A DNA stretch of 64,000 nt from G963662675 sp963676845 (GCA_963676845.2 CAXXKK010000023.1:124001-188000), one strand, 5' to 3'. Shown: positions 35,129 through 45,639, counted from the first letter of the stretch. Notes: a model not told the origin generated them from the sequence alone. Program-made: numbers and translations.

Positions 35129-37013
35129 ATGAAAAACAAAAAGCCGTATAAAGATGCAGATCCATTACATACGATTAACAGAATAAGAAAGATTCTGGAA
35201 ACAGTCAATATCTTTACTATTGAATCACATCAGTTTTCCGAAGGTGGATTGTTTTGTTCTGCAAGGGTAAGATTGGGAAATAATGGACTTAGTAGTTTGG
35301 ATATCGGGACAAATGGGAAAGGTGTTTCACCAGAATTAGCATTAGCAAGTGCTTATGGTGAATTCTTAGAGAGATTACAGAACAAGGCATTAATTACTAA
35401 TACACATTACTTAGTAGAAAGAACTGATACAAATTTTCCAATTGATTCATTTGGGTTTGATTATGTCCCTGATGAAGAATATCATACAATTTATGAATTG
35501 TTTGATAACATCCCATTTGTTCTTCTAGAACTTTTCAATACAAATAATAAAGAGGAACTGATTAAATTACTTAACTCAAAGTTTTATAATTCAAAGATTA
35601 TAACTGTTCCTTTCTATCATCTAAATACTAATCAAACAAGAAACTTACCCATGTCCTTAATATCTCACTTTTGTTCAACAAATGGGATGTGTGCTGGCAA
35701 TACATACGAAGAGGCATTAATACAAGGCATTTGTGAAATAATAGAAAGGTATGTAATAAAACAGATTTACTTAAAAAATATTTCTCCTCCAAACATTCCT
35801 ATTGAATACTTTTCAGGAACAACAATCTATGAAAAGATAAAGCAATTAGAAAAAGACTTCTCTTACCGAATAATTATTAAAGATTGTTCGTTAGGAGAAG
35901 GTTGGCCAGTTATTGGAGTTTTATTGATAAATGAAGAAAATTTGACTTATCGTTTTAAGTTAGGTGCAGATACCAATCCCTCTGTTGCATTGGAACGATG
36001 TATAACTGAAATCTATCAAGGAATATCTAGCAATCCAACTTATTGCAATTTTTCAATAACACATAACCCTTTTAAAAATACTAAAGAAAAAATAAAAAAT
36101 TACTATAAAACGATAAAAGATGGGACAGGATATTACCCACAGAGCATATTTAATCATAAAGTGAACTATCATTTCAATGGATATTATGTAACAAATGCAC
36201 TAACTAGTTCTGAAGATTTTTTACAATTAACAAATTTCATTGTAAAAAAAGGATTTCAGATATTTATTCGTGATAATTCATTTCTTGATTTTCCTACATT
36301 TCAAGTGTATATACCAAAGATGAGTGAGTTAAATTATTTCTGGTCAAATACTAAAGAAAAGATAGAATCATTACAGATACATAACGGTATTGAACATATA
36401 CTTAAGATAAAAAGATTAAAAAATAATGAAATTAGGGATTTAATAAATACTATCGAAAGGCTTGAAGAATCAGAACTGATTTCTGAATTTATACCTAATA
36501 ATTATTTCTTATATAATTTGAGCGAAGAACTAGAAGGACTATTACCAGATATATTTAAAGTAATGATCTACTACAAAAATGGCGATGTAAAAAAGTCTTA
36601 TGATTCTATGCTTGAAATTTACAAATTCAATCCCAGATAATGAAAGGAAAGATTATAGCTACTATTTTACCTGTAGATCATATCTAAAGATGCTATTAGA
36701 TGGATATTCTCAAGAAATGATAGACGAAGAGTTGAGTTTTTTTCATGGAGATGAAGCATTTGAGGTAATTAAGGATTTCTCTAATCCAGAGGAAATATTC
36801 CAGTATTTTCCAACACCTAACTGCTTCGACTGTCAATATTGTGAAGTACAAGAATCATGCAAATATTTTGAAGTAATGGCTATATACTCTGATCTAATGC
36901 GGGAAAATGATAAAAACAAAATAGATCAATTAAATCTATCTAAGCTATTTAAAGAACCTGACCATAGTATTGTAAATCAAAATTCTTCATCCCTTCAAAA
37001 GGCCAAAAGCTAA
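35129..37013 (+). CDS. YcaO-like protein 3 (intact kinase motifs; one frameshift near the 3' end)
   Basis: About 627 residues in total. N-terminal frame: GTNGKGVSPELALASAYGEFLERLQ, MCAGNTYEEALIQGICEIIERYV, GADTNPSVALERCITEIYQ and DFPTFQVYIPKMSEL, so all three Glu/Arg groups of YcaO proteins are present. The frame stops at 36640 after EIYKFNP; the next frame continues DNERKDYSYYFTCRSYLKML and ends with CFDCQYCEVQESC, the same CX2CX2CX5C as in the other two copies. The break is at CCCAGATAA near 36632, and dropping one base joins the halves. Overall it is nearest to YcaO-1 and lies directly upstream of LanB (80-base gap). Confidence 0.85.
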
Positions 37014-37093
37014 GCTAATAATAGTTCTCTTTCAATCATATTAATGATACAGCATTAATTAAGAATTTCCAAACAACATACTAATATTAATAT

Positions 37094-39280
37094 ATGGATT
37101 TTTCGATATTTAATGGATATATTCTTCGCATTCCAGCATACCCATTCTCATTTTTTCAGTCTATTCAAACAATGACTGAAGATGAATTATTAGATCTATT
37201 TAACGATATTAATATTCGAGAAGCTATTTTCCTAGCTTCACCTCTATTATATTCTCAACTTATACAGCTTACAGAAAATAAAGTTAGCGACAAAAAAAGA
37301 GAAAAATTAGTATCCTCATTCTTCAAATATCTCATAAGGTTATCAACACGTCCAACTCCTTTTGGATCTTTTGCGGGAACTTGTTTTAGTAATGTCATAA
37401 ACAATAAAACCAAATATATAATTGACCAAGATAAAGAGCACATAAAATACACAAGACTATCAATTCAGACTATCGAAATTCTTACACAATATGTTATCGA
37501 ATCAATTGAATATCCAAATGATATTCCTTTATATATAAACAATACACTATATAAATTGCCTTTGGGTAATTATAGATACATTAAAATATCATATAGTAAT
37601 AATAAAAAGTATTCTGAAATTATAAATCTTCAGTACTCAGAATTTATTGATAAAGCAATCATGCTTGCTAAAACAGGAGTTACGTCTTCAAGATTTTGTA
37701 AAGTTTTCAATAAAGAATATGGGATTGAAAAAAGTGATACAATCGAATTTTTAAAAAACTTGCTAAATGACCAGATACTTATTAGTGAACTAACACCTCA
37801 AATTGTTACACATAATAATCTTGAGGATCTTTATGAAAAGATTAAAAAATTTGAATTAGAAAAAAAATGCAATAACAATAATATTTTTAAACTCATAAAC
37901 AAAATCAGAAACAATCTTTCTTGTGATGTATCATTACTAAACTTACACAAGATAGAACTCGAATTGAAAAAATTGCATATTCCATTAAATGAGAAGTTGT
38001 TTCATTGTGATCTAAGTATTAAATCTAAAAAAATTAGCCTTAATAATAGAATTATTGAGAACGGAGTAAAAACTGGTGTGGAAGTACTATCAAGATTAGT
38101 AGATATAGATACGATTCCAATAGCATCTTTTAAAGAAGAAATAATAAAAAGATATGGACATAAAAAAATTAAACTAGTTGATGCACTAGATCCAATTTTC
38201 GGAATTGGTTATAATGAAAATAGAAATCTAAATAATACTTGTCCATTATTAGATAATTTTGATTTTGAAAACATACATAACAATAAGATTAGCAAAAAGG
38301 ATATTTTTTTTCTTCATAAGATAAGAGATTTTAATCCTACAGACAGTATTGAACTACAATTATCTGATCACGATCTGGAATCACTTGATTTAAATTCCGA
38401 CCTCATCCCTGAGACATTTTCCGTTTTCTTTAATGTACTAGACGACGAAAAAGAGAGCATATTTATTAATACTATAAGTAGCATAACGGCCGCTGGTCAT
38501 ATCTCAAGATTTTCGCACCTGGATAAAGGTATAGAAAATTTATTGCAAGAGATCTTTGACTATGAGAAACAAATACATTCAGATTGTCTGGTTGCTGAAA
38601 TTATTCATCAACCAACACAAGAAATTGGGAACCTTACCTTACGTTCAATATCAAGGGAAAATGAAATTCCATTTCATTCATTTCAATCAAATAATACTAA
38701 AAACATTATAAGTATTGATGATTTATATTTGCATGTTGACAGCAATTATGAATTAATTCTTACATCTCAAAAGTACAATAAACGAGTTTTACCGTACTTT
38801 TCATCATCATATAATTATATGATGACAGAATTTCCATTATTTAGATTCCTATGTGATTTGCAATTAGGAAAAGACAATTTAACTGGGCTGCAATTCAGTT
38901 GGGGAAATATCTTTGAGTCATTTCCATTTTTACCACGTATTACTTATAAAAATATTATTTTTTCACCCGCAATATGGAAATTTAGTGGCTCGCATCTTGA
39001 AGAGCTAAAATCAATATTAGCAGATAATAAAGCTAAAGTATTAATTAACATATTTAGAAAGAAACAAAACTTACCTAGCCTTGTATTTTATCACGAGAAT
39101 GAGAGTGATTTATTACTTGATTTATCTTCAATAAACTCATTGAATCTCTTAAAAAAATTAATTAAAAATCAACAAATGGTTATATTAAAAGAAACAATGC
39201 TTGCTGAAAGCAACACAATGGTTCACAACTTTAGCTATACGAATGAATTTATAGTAACTGCAAAAAACAATGAAAGATAA
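37094..39280 (+). CDS. Lantibiotic dehydratase LanB, N-terminal (glutamylation) subunit
   Basis: 728 residues. The start FNGYILRIPAYPF and the signature LIRLSTRPTPFGSFAGTCFS (residues 81-98) mark the LanB N-terminal domain, which uses glutamyl-tRNA to glutamylate Ser/Thr of the precursor. Late motifs include QPTQEIGNLTLRSISRENEI, VLPYFSSSYNYMMTEFPLFRFL and QFSWGNIFESFPFLPRI. The elimination domain is not attached but encoded by the next gene, overlapping by 11 bases, as in split LanB systems such as the pinensin cluster of Chitinophaga and thiopeptide loci. Intact frame; strongly AT-rich like the rest of the island. Confidence 0.92.
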   Translation: MDFSIFNGYILRIPAYPFSFFQSIQTMTEDELLDLFNDINIREAIFLASPLLYSQLIQLTENKVSDKKREKLVSSFFKYLIRLSTRPTPFGSFAGTCFSNVINNKTKYIIDQDKEHIKYTRLSIQTIEILTQYVIESIEYPNDIPLYINNTLYKLPLGNYRYIKISYSNNKKYSEIINLQYSEFIDKAIMLAKTGVTSSRFCKVFNKEYGIEKSDTIEFLKNLLNDQILISELTPQIVTHNNLEDLYEKIKKFELEKKCNNNNIFKLINKIRNNLSCDVSLLNLHKIELELKKLHIPLNEKLFHCDLSIKSKKISLNNRIIENGVKTGVEVLSRLVDIDTIPIASFKEEIIKRYGHKKIKLVDALDPIFGIGYNENRNLNNTCPLLDNFDFENIHNNKISKKDIFFLHKIRDFNPTDSIELQLSDHDLESLDLNSDLIPETFSVFFNVLDDEKESIFINTISSITAAGHISRFSHLDKGIENLLQEIFDYEKQIHSDCLVAEIIHQPTQEIGNLTLRSISRENEIPFHSFQSNNTKNIISIDDLYLHVDSNYELILTSQKYNKRVLPYFSSSYNYMMTEFPLFRFLCDLQLGKDNLTGLQFSWGNIFESFPFLPRITYKNIIFSPAIWKFSGSHLEELKSILADNKAKVLINIFRKKQNLPSLVFYHENESDLLLDLSSINSLNLLKKLIKNQQMVILKETMLAESNTMVHNFSYTNEFIVTAKNNER

Positions 39281-40145
39281 GGTAAAAAGAAATTTTATTC
39301 CTGGCGAAGAATGGGTTTGTTTTAAATTATACATGGGGGAATTGATGTGTAATCATTTTATTTCAAATGATTTATCCAATATAGTTACTGAATTGAATAA
39401 CAACAATTTATTAGAAATTTGGTTTTTTATTCGCTATAATGACCCAAAATTCCATTTACGATTAAGATTAAAACTTTTTGATAAAACATATTTTTTTAAA
39501 GCCCTCCAAATTGTTACTAATCAATTACAGAAATATCTCAAAAATGATTTAATATGGGAAATACAAATAAATAGTTACAAACGAGAACTAGAAAGATATG
39601 GGTTTAATAGTATAAATAATGCAGAAATATTGTTCCATCAAAACAGTGTTTTTGTATTAGAATTATTAGAAAAACATAACAGTAATCCACTAAAAGATGA
39701 ACTATTTTGGAAATACACATTAAAATATATGGATACTACTCTAACTACTTTTGGATACTCAATACTTGACAAAATCAACATAACAAAAAAAATTATTGAG
39801 TCTTTTGAGCAAGAATTTTCCTTTCATAATAACCAACAATATATTGTAAATGATAAATACAGAAAATATCGTACAGAAATAGAGAATCTTTTTGAATCAA
39901 TCAACATAATACAACAGCAAAAATATGTAGATAACTATTTAAGTCTACATATAAAAGAAACTAAAGACTATTGTTCGAAACTAGATGTTAAGAAGTACAT
40001 TCCAGCAGCAGGTATTATCCATATGCATTGCAATCGATTATTTGAATTAGAACCACGGAAAATCGAATTTATTATATATAGTTTTTTATTGCGTTTTTAT
40101 AATTCAATAATAAAAAAAGATTACTATCAAAATGGAAAGAATTAA
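39270..40145 (+). CDS. LanB C-terminal elimination subunit (thiopeptide-type biosynthesis / SpaB_C)
   Basis: 291 residues. WVCFKLYMGELMCNHFISND, IWFFIRYNDPKFHLRLRLKL, then IQINSYKRELERYG and AGIIHMHCNRLFELEPRK are characteristic of the SpaB C-terminal family. This subunit removes glutamate from glutamylated Ser/Thr, producing dehydroalanine and dehydrobutyrine. It overlaps the N-terminal subunit by 11 bases and the next gene by 14, so all three are translationally coupled and probably form one complex. Confidence 0.9.
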   Translation: MKDKVKRNFIPGEEWVCFKLYMGELMCNHFISNDLSNIVTELNNNNLLEIWFFIRYNDPKFHLRLRLKLFDKTYFFKALQIVTNQLQKYLKNDLIWEIQINSYKRELERYGFNSINNAEILFHQNSVFVLELLEKHNSNPLKDELFWKYTLKYMDTTLTTFGYSILDKINITKKIIESFEQEFSFHNNQQYIVNDKYRKYRTEIENLFESINIIQQQKYVDNYLSLHIKETKDYCSKLDVKKYIPAAGIIHMHCNRLFELEPRKIEFIIYSFLLRFYNSIIKKDYYQNGKN

Positions 40146-41376
40146 TAATAAACGTATTGTCGCAATAATCAAACAAAAAAACCTAAAAAGTTTTTTTCAA
40201 AACGTCATAAATACTTGCGAAATTATTGATATTGAGAATTTTAACACAAAAAACATTAAAGAAAGAAAAACTTCATTGTTAATAATTGATAGTGTTAAAC
40301 TTCTCAAGGATTTTCATGAAATATTTGATGAAATTCCATTTATTTTTGTTAGTACTAGCCATAAAATCAATACATCTATCCTATATAAAAAAAAATTCAT
40401 GGGTGTAATATTTTTAAATTGCACTGCAGATTTGAGTAAATTCGGAATATGTGAATCATTTTGTCGACACTTATATTATACTGAAAGCTTACCATCGATC
40501 ATTAAACAAAAGCTAAGTATTAAATATGATAAAATAAGAATAAAAGATACTTCTCCCAAAATCCTCATAATTGCCAATAATACATATTATGATGCAGTTT
40601 TTCAATTAATCGCATTCTTTAATAAACATATGATTTTTGAAGCTACAGTTAGTAACTTATCAAACATTGAAGACCTTAAGTATTTAGCAAATAGTAATGT
40701 AAAACTTGTTCATCAAAGTTCCCCAATAGCCTTTAATGATTATGATATAATTATTACATCTGGGATCGATACAATAGATGCGATGTTCTCTGAAAAACCC
40801 ATATTTGTAGTAGGAAGTAGAGGGTACGGAGGTATTCTCGATTCAAAAAATTTTGACTATCTTATGTCTGCAAATTTTGATGGAAGACTCGGTGCTTATC
40901 ATGGAGAACCCATTCTTCAACGAGTTTTTTTCCAAGATCTAATAAGTTTATTAGACATAAATTGGAATAAAGAAGGAAATGATCTTGATAAAACCATTAG
41001 AAAATATTACAAAAATGCAATCGATAATATTAATGAATTCATTGAGAATCGGATTCATATAAACAATTCGTTGAATGATAGTAAGCATTTGCTTCGGTTA
41101 TATCCTATCTTAAGTAAGTATATAATTGTATCCTATGATAATGATAATGTGATATTAAAAACTATCACGTTTAATACAAACCTAGGTATTTTAGATAAAG
41201 ATGTATTTGATCTATTATTAACTTTCAATGGAGAAAAAAGATTAAATGAGATTGCAAAAGAATATGAGATCAACTTAAATGGCTTAATCGAATTCATAAA
41301 AGATTTATTTAAAAAAAGGATAATTGACTTATCTGATAAACAGATAGTAACACAATCGCATCAATATGATAACTAA
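40132..41376 (+). CDS. Protein with C-terminal PqqD-like (RiPP recognition) domain; N-terminal part glycosyltransferase-like
   Basis: 414 residues. The last ~70 residues (NLGILDKDVFDLLLTFNGEK, then RLNEIAKEYEINLNGLIEFI and KDLFKKRIIDL) have the strand-plus-three-helix pattern of PqqD/RRE domains, which bind RiPP leader peptides. The first ~330 residues are unfamiliar; the middle (IIITSGIDTIDAMFSEKPIF, VVGSRGYGGILDSKNFDYLM) resembles the nucleotide-sugar half of GT-B enzymes, only weakly. It overlaps LanB-C upstream and a GT2 gene downstream (11 bases). A leader-guided glycosyltransferase or adaptor is a reasonable inference. No ThiF/E1 motif is seen. Confidence 0.6.
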   Translation: MERINNKRIVAIIKQKNLKSFFQNVINTCEIIDIENFNTKNIKERKTSLLIIDSVKLLKDFHEIFDEIPFIFVSTSHKINTSILYKKKFMGVIFLNCTADLSKFGICESFCRHLYYTESLPSIIKQKLSIKYDKIRIKDTSPKILIIANNTYYDAVFQLIAFFNKHMIFEATVSNLSNIEDLKYLANSNVKLVHQSSPIAFNDYDIIITSGIDTIDAMFSEKPIFVVGSRGYGGILDSKNFDYLMSANFDGRLGAYHGEPILQRVFFQDLISLLDINWNKEGNDLDKTIRKYYKNAIDNINEFIENRIHINNSLNDSKHLLRLYPILSKYIIVSYDNDNVILKTITFNTNLGILDKDVFDLLLTFNGEKRLNEIAKEYEINLNGLIEFIKDLFKKRIIDLSDKQIVTQSHQYDN

Positions 41377-42898
41377 ACAGACCATCGAATATATCAACAC
41401 AACAATTGTTTGTATTGTAAGTTCTGACTCTCAGATAATAGATTATTCAAATAAATTAAAAAAATACAATCAAGTTAATTGCCTCGAAATTATATTTATT
41501 CTTGACTCACCCCTTTTAAAGAAAAAGATCATAGAAATTATCAAAAAAAACCTTTTTATAGATGTCAAGATACTCTGCTGTCCATTTAATAAGACAATAT
41601 ATTTTCCCGAGTTATTAACATACATGCAAAAATTAACTAGAAAAAAATTTGTTTTTCTATGCCAATTCCTTCCATCTATTGATACATTGATTAGTTCCGT
41701 AATATTAGCTAAAGAACATGAAACATCTATTATTAAAGTTTTATCTCAAGAACAGTATTCAATAAATGAATATCGAGAAATTATCGATACTGATAAAATC
41801 ATGAATACAAACTGGGCATTATTGGTTCAAGTAAGTGCATGTTCGAAAGTCAGTAATTATTCTCTACAAACTAATATATTCACAGCAAATTTATTATACT
41901 TTGAACATCAATTGCATATATTGGGATATATTACATTAATAAATATTATTTATGACAATATTCAGATAAGCCCCACTCCAATTGATAATATTGGGGTATC
42001 AGATTTATCTGAAATATACTATCCTAGAAGAATAAAAAAGCCAATCTATTCCAAAAATAGATATTTAAAACAAGTTTTTTCGACAAACAGAATAAGTTTC
42101 AAAAAATATAAGTGTTTTGAGTATTTGAAATATTTTAAAAAACATGACATAAAATATGATGAACTATCAAGAAAACATAAGATTTTAGGACTTGTACCTG
42201 CTTACAATGAATCTAAACGTTTACCCGATTTTTTAAATCATATTAAAAGCTATTGTGATGGAATAATTTTACTTGATGACGATAGTAGTGATAATACATA
42301 TGAGCTAGCTGATGATCCTATTGTAAAACTAAGAGTTAGTAAAAGTAGAAATGAATTTAATGATCTTGAGAATAGGAACATACTACTAAGGTTATCTTCA
42401 TTATTTAAATCAGAATGGCTATTTTTTATTGATGTTGATGAAAAATTTGATAGTCGTTTTGGACTAATAAAAGATTTTACAAACAAAAAAAATGTCAACA
42501 CAATAGCCTTCCAATATGTTAATTTGTGGAATACAGAAAGATATTATCGTACCAATATGTGGGAAGCCACTAGAACCAATTTACCTGGAGTATTTTACAG
42601 ATGGAGAATGTTTAGAAACAATGGGAACATGCAACTATTTTCCAATCAAAAGTTACATTTTAATACTACTCCTTATGTTGATAATCCAATTTTTTCTACG
42701 ATGCTAATAAAACATTATGGATACCTAAGCAATATAAATAGGGATGAAAAATATAAATTCTACAAAAAGGAAGATACTAAAGAGATTTTAGATTATCAGT
42801 TTATTCTTGAAAAGGAAATCATTTTAAATGATATAAAACAAATAAAAATGGAACATCTTGAAAGTAATGCAAAATATCTCAATCACATGTATAACTAG
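41366..42898 (+). CDS. Glycosyltransferase family 2 with unusual N-terminal extension
   Basis: 510 residues. Residues ~270-500 are a GT-A/GT2 domain: KILGLVPAYNESKRLPDFLN, DGIILLDDDSSDNTYELADD and WLFFIDVDEKFDSRFG, with the DVDE acidic motif for the metal. The first ~260 residues have no recognisable domain (IVCIVSSDSQIIDYSNKLKK, FVFLCQFLPSID) and may be a second, diverged GT-A fold. It is the last gene of the overlapping LanB-LanB-PqqD chain, so glycosylation of the modified peptide is likely. Sugar unknown. Confidence 0.78.
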   Translation: MITKQTIEYINTTIVCIVSSDSQIIDYSNKLKKYNQVNCLEIIFILDSPLLKKKIIEIIKKNLFIDVKILCCPFNKTIYFPELLTYMQKLTRKKFVFLCQFLPSIDTLISSVILAKEHETSIIKVLSQEQYSINEYREIIDTDKIMNTNWALLVQVSACSKVSNYSLQTNIFTANLLYFEHQLHILGYITLINIIYDNIQISPTPIDNIGVSDLSEIYYPRRIKKPIYSKNRYLKQVFSTNRISFKKYKCFEYLKYFKKHDIKYDELSRKHKILGLVPAYNESKRLPDFLNHIKSYCDGIILLDDDSSDNTYELADDPIVKLRVSKSRNEFNDLENRNILLRLSSLFKSEWLFFIDVDEKFDSRFGLIKDFTNKKNVNTIAFQYVNLWNTERYYRTNMWEATRTNLPGVFYRWRMFRNNGNMQLFSNQKLHFNTTPYVDNPIFSTMLIKHYGYLSNINRDEKYKFYKKEDTKEILDYQFILEKEIILNDIKQIKMEHLESNAKYLNHMYN

Positions 42899-43342
42899 TT
42901 TCTAATATTGTTTTTTACAATTATATAAACACCAATTCATTTTTTGAGATTCTGATATAAAATCTTAGATACAAAACAGAACAAACTTGCTAAAAATATC
43001 CAATCAACAGCTTTAAAGACTACTGTGATAAGAACTACAATAAAGATAACAGAAAAATAGATTTAGGCTCTGAATAATAAGAAAGTATTCATCAAGTATA
43101 AAACTATCTAAATTGCCCCTTAAGAAAATGTGATATAAAAACGAACAGGAAGATCAAATTAAGCTGGCACCTGAACAGATTACGAAAAATTACAAAGAAA
43201 AAACTTTTAAGCTCCAAAAGGAAATACATCCACGATAAACATCACATTGAGCTAGAAGTCGTGTTTAGGAAAATGAAAACAGATAACAAATTTAACCGAA
43301 TAACAATTACATGATCTAAAAAAACAGAAATAGATACTTAAT
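42899..43342. other. Gene-free stretch; composition boundary inside the island
   Basis: About 440 bases between the AT-rich modification genes and the export genes. No small precursor, promoter motif or transposase remnant was found. The DNA to the right is visibly less AT-rich. Confidence 0.5.
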
Positions 43343-45571
43343 ATGCCCAAATTTCCCCATTACAAACAACTTGATGCCATGGATTGTGGTCCTACCTGCC
43401 TGCGTATGGTGGCCAAATTTTATGGTAAAACTTATAGTTTACAATATTTAAGGAGTAAGTCCTATATTACCCGTGAAGGAGTTTCCATGTTGGGGATTAG
43501 TGAGGCTGCAGAAAATATTGGTTTTCGCACTAAGGGTTATAGACTTACCTGGGAACAGTTAAGAAATGAAGTACCACTTCCATGCATAGTGCACTGGAAT
43601 CAGCAACACTTCGTTGTCGTATACAAAATAGAAAAGAAGACGAAGTCGCTATTTCCTTTTAATAAAAAAGAAAATGAAATAATCCATATTTCGGATCCAG
43701 CCAAAGGGCTCTTAACTTATACAAAAGAAGAATTTTTAAAATGCTGGTATAGTGCCAATAACAATAACACACAGGAGGGTACAGCTTTATTACTAGAAAC
43801 CACACCGGATTTCTATTCACAGGAAGATGAGCAAAAAGACAAGCTCCGATTTATGTATTTGTTAGGGTATCTTCGCCCGTATACCAAATACATCCTGCAA
43901 CTGGGATTAGGCATTCTAACAGGCAGTATTATTAGCTTAATCCTTCCATTTCTTACCCAATCTGTAGTAGATTATGGTATCAGCAATTCGGATATCGGTT
44001 TTATTGTTATGGTGCTTATTGCTCAAATGGCACTTACTGTAGGGCAAACAGCCAATGAATTTATCCGTAGCTGGATCATGCTTCATGTAACTACCCGAGT
44101 CAGTATATCCCTGATTTCTGATTTTCTGATTAAATTAATGAAACTACCCATTTCATTTTTCGACATCAAAATGATTGGTGATATTATGCAGCGCATCCAG
44201 GATCATAACCGGATACAAAACTTCTTAACAGAATCGCTAATCAGTATTATTTTTGCAGCCATTACCCTAATCATCTACATATTTGTAATGGCAACTTACC
44301 ATGTTGGAATATTGGGTATCTTCCTATTAGGAAGTATTCTATACATCTCCTGGGTTTTGCTTTTTCTCAAAAAGAGAAGAGAACTGGATTATAAGCGTTT
44401 CCAACAATCTTCGGCCAACCAGAGCAATGTGGTACAATTGGTTACTGGCATGCAGGAAATCAAGCTAAATGCCTGTGAAAAACAAAAACGATGGGAATGG
44501 GAAAGTATACAAGCTAAATTATACAGGGTAAGTATTAAAAGCCTTGCCCTGAACCAAAGCCAGCAGGTTGGAGCTACTTTTATAAACCAGGCAAAAGACC
44601 TGTTTATTTCCTTTCTCTCTGCCCAAGCTGTAATTACCGGAAATATGACACTGGGTATGATGGTTGCAGTTCAATATATCATTGGCCAATTAAATGCTCC
44701 AATCCAGCAATTTATTGGATTTACTCAAAATGCCCAGGATGCAAAAATAAGCTTGGAACGCCTGAATGAAATCCACAACCGGGAAGATGAAGAAAAACCC
44801 GAAGACAATAAAATTCAGGAAATTCCTAAAAACAAGGATATTCAAATTAAAAACCTGACTTTCCAATATGAAGGACCACATTCGGAAAAAGTATTAAAAA
44901 AAATAAATATGACCATCCCTGCCAATAAGATAACGGCTATTGTTGGCACCAGTGGTAGCGGCAAAACGACCCTGCTCAAACTTATGCTTGGGTTTTATCC
45001 CCCGGCAAAAGGAGAAATATTGCTAGATAATACAGCACTTAGCAACTATAGCGAATCTAAATGGCGTAAGAAATGTGGTGTGGTAATGCAGGAGGGATTT
45101 GTATTCTCAGATAGCATCGCCAATAATATTGGGATAATGGATGACATCCCTGATATGGATAAAGTTGAACATGCTGTAAATACCGCTAATATTAAGGGAT
45201 TTATTCAAAAACTACCGCTTAAGTACAATACTAAAATCGGGAATGATGGTCATGGTCTTAGCACCGGACAGAAGCAACGATTATTGATTGCTCGTTCCGT
45301 GTATAAAGATCCGGACTATCTCTTTTTTGATGAAGCAACCAATGCTCTGGATGCAAAAAATGAACGGAAAATTATGGAAAACCTGAATAAGTTTTTCAAA
45401 GGACGTACAGTTGTTATTGTCGCCCATCGTTTAAGCACCGTGAAAAATGCAGATCAGATAGTAGTGCTGGAGAAAGGTAAAATTGTTGAGACAGGGAACC
45501 ATAAAGAATTGGTGGAAAAGAAAGGGGTGTATTTTAATTTGGTGAAAGATCAGTTGGAGCTAGGAGGATGA
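43343..45571 (+). CDS. C39 peptidase ABC transporter (LanT-type exporter)
   Basis: 742 residues. The N-terminal bacteriocin-processing peptidase has QLDAMDCGPTCLRMVAKFYG with catalytic Cys15, His89 (NQQHFVVVYK) and Asp118 (HISDPAKG). A six-helix ABC membrane domain follows (roughly 165-460). The ATPase has Walker A GTSGSGKTTLL, signature LSTGQKQRLLIARS and Walker B YLFFDEATNALD. It would cut the precursor leader after Gly-Gly and export the product across the inner membrane. It is 445 bases from the biosynthetic genes, with base composition closer to the chromosome, and forms a set with the HlyD gene after it. Confidence 0.95.
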   Translation: MPKFPHYKQLDAMDCGPTCLRMVAKFYGKTYSLQYLRSKSYITREGVSMLGISEAAENIGFRTKGYRLTWEQLRNEVPLPCIVHWNQQHFVVVYKIEKKTKSLFPFNKKENEIIHISDPAKGLLTYTKEEFLKCWYSANNNNTQEGTALLLETTPDFYSQEDEQKDKLRFMYLLGYLRPYTKYILQLGLGILTGSIISLILPFLTQSVVDYGISNSDIGFIVMVLIAQMALTVGQTANEFIRSWIMLHVTTRVSISLISDFLIKLMKLPISFFDIKMIGDIMQRIQDHNRIQNFLTESLISIIFAAITLIIYIFVMATYHVGILGIFLLGSILYISWVLLFLKKRRELDYKRFQQSSANQSNVVQLVTGMQEIKLNACEKQKRWEWESIQAKLYRVSIKSLALNQSQQVGATFINQAKDLFISFLSAQAVITGNMTLGMMVAVQYIIGQLNAPIQQFIGFTQNAQDAKISLERLNEIHNREDEEKPEDNKIQEIPKNKDIQIKNLTFQYEGPHSEKVLKKINMTIPANKITAIVGTSGSGKTTLLKLMLGFYPPAKGEILLDNTALSNYSESKWRKKCGVVMQEGFVFSDSIANNIGIMDDIPDMDKVEHAVNTANIKGFIQKLPLKYNTKIGNDGHGLSTGQKQRLLIARSVYKDPDYLFFDEATNALDAKNERKIMENLNKFFKGRTVVIVAHRLSTVKNADQIVVLEKGKIVETGNHKELVEKKGVYFNLVKDQLELGG

Positions 45572-45577
45572 TAAGAA

Positions 45578-45639
45578 TGGACGCTGATTTACATGATTTA
45601 GTTATGCAAATAATAGTTCATCTTACGGATCAGCGTCCA
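45578..45639. repeat. Inverted repeat between exporter and HlyD genes
   Basis: TGGACGCTGAT (45578-45588) and ATCAGCGTCCA (45629-45639) form a perfect 11-bp stem. A related CTGCGTCTAAA follows at 45679. This kind of 'GCTGAT...ATCAGCGTCC' spacer is often seen dispersed between Bacteroidota genes, from memory. It may be a pause/stability element in the exporter operon. Confidence 0.5.

Noticed and set aside
27246..37013. Calling the YcaO proteins azoline-forming cyclodehydratases
   Set aside because: Their architecture follows E. coli YcaO and no ThiF/E1-like or Ocin-type partner is encoded, so the reaction is left open.
42899..43342. Search for further precursor peptides in the largest intergenic gap of the island
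   Set aside because: No frame with a GG-type leader and Cys/Ser/Thr core was found on either strand.
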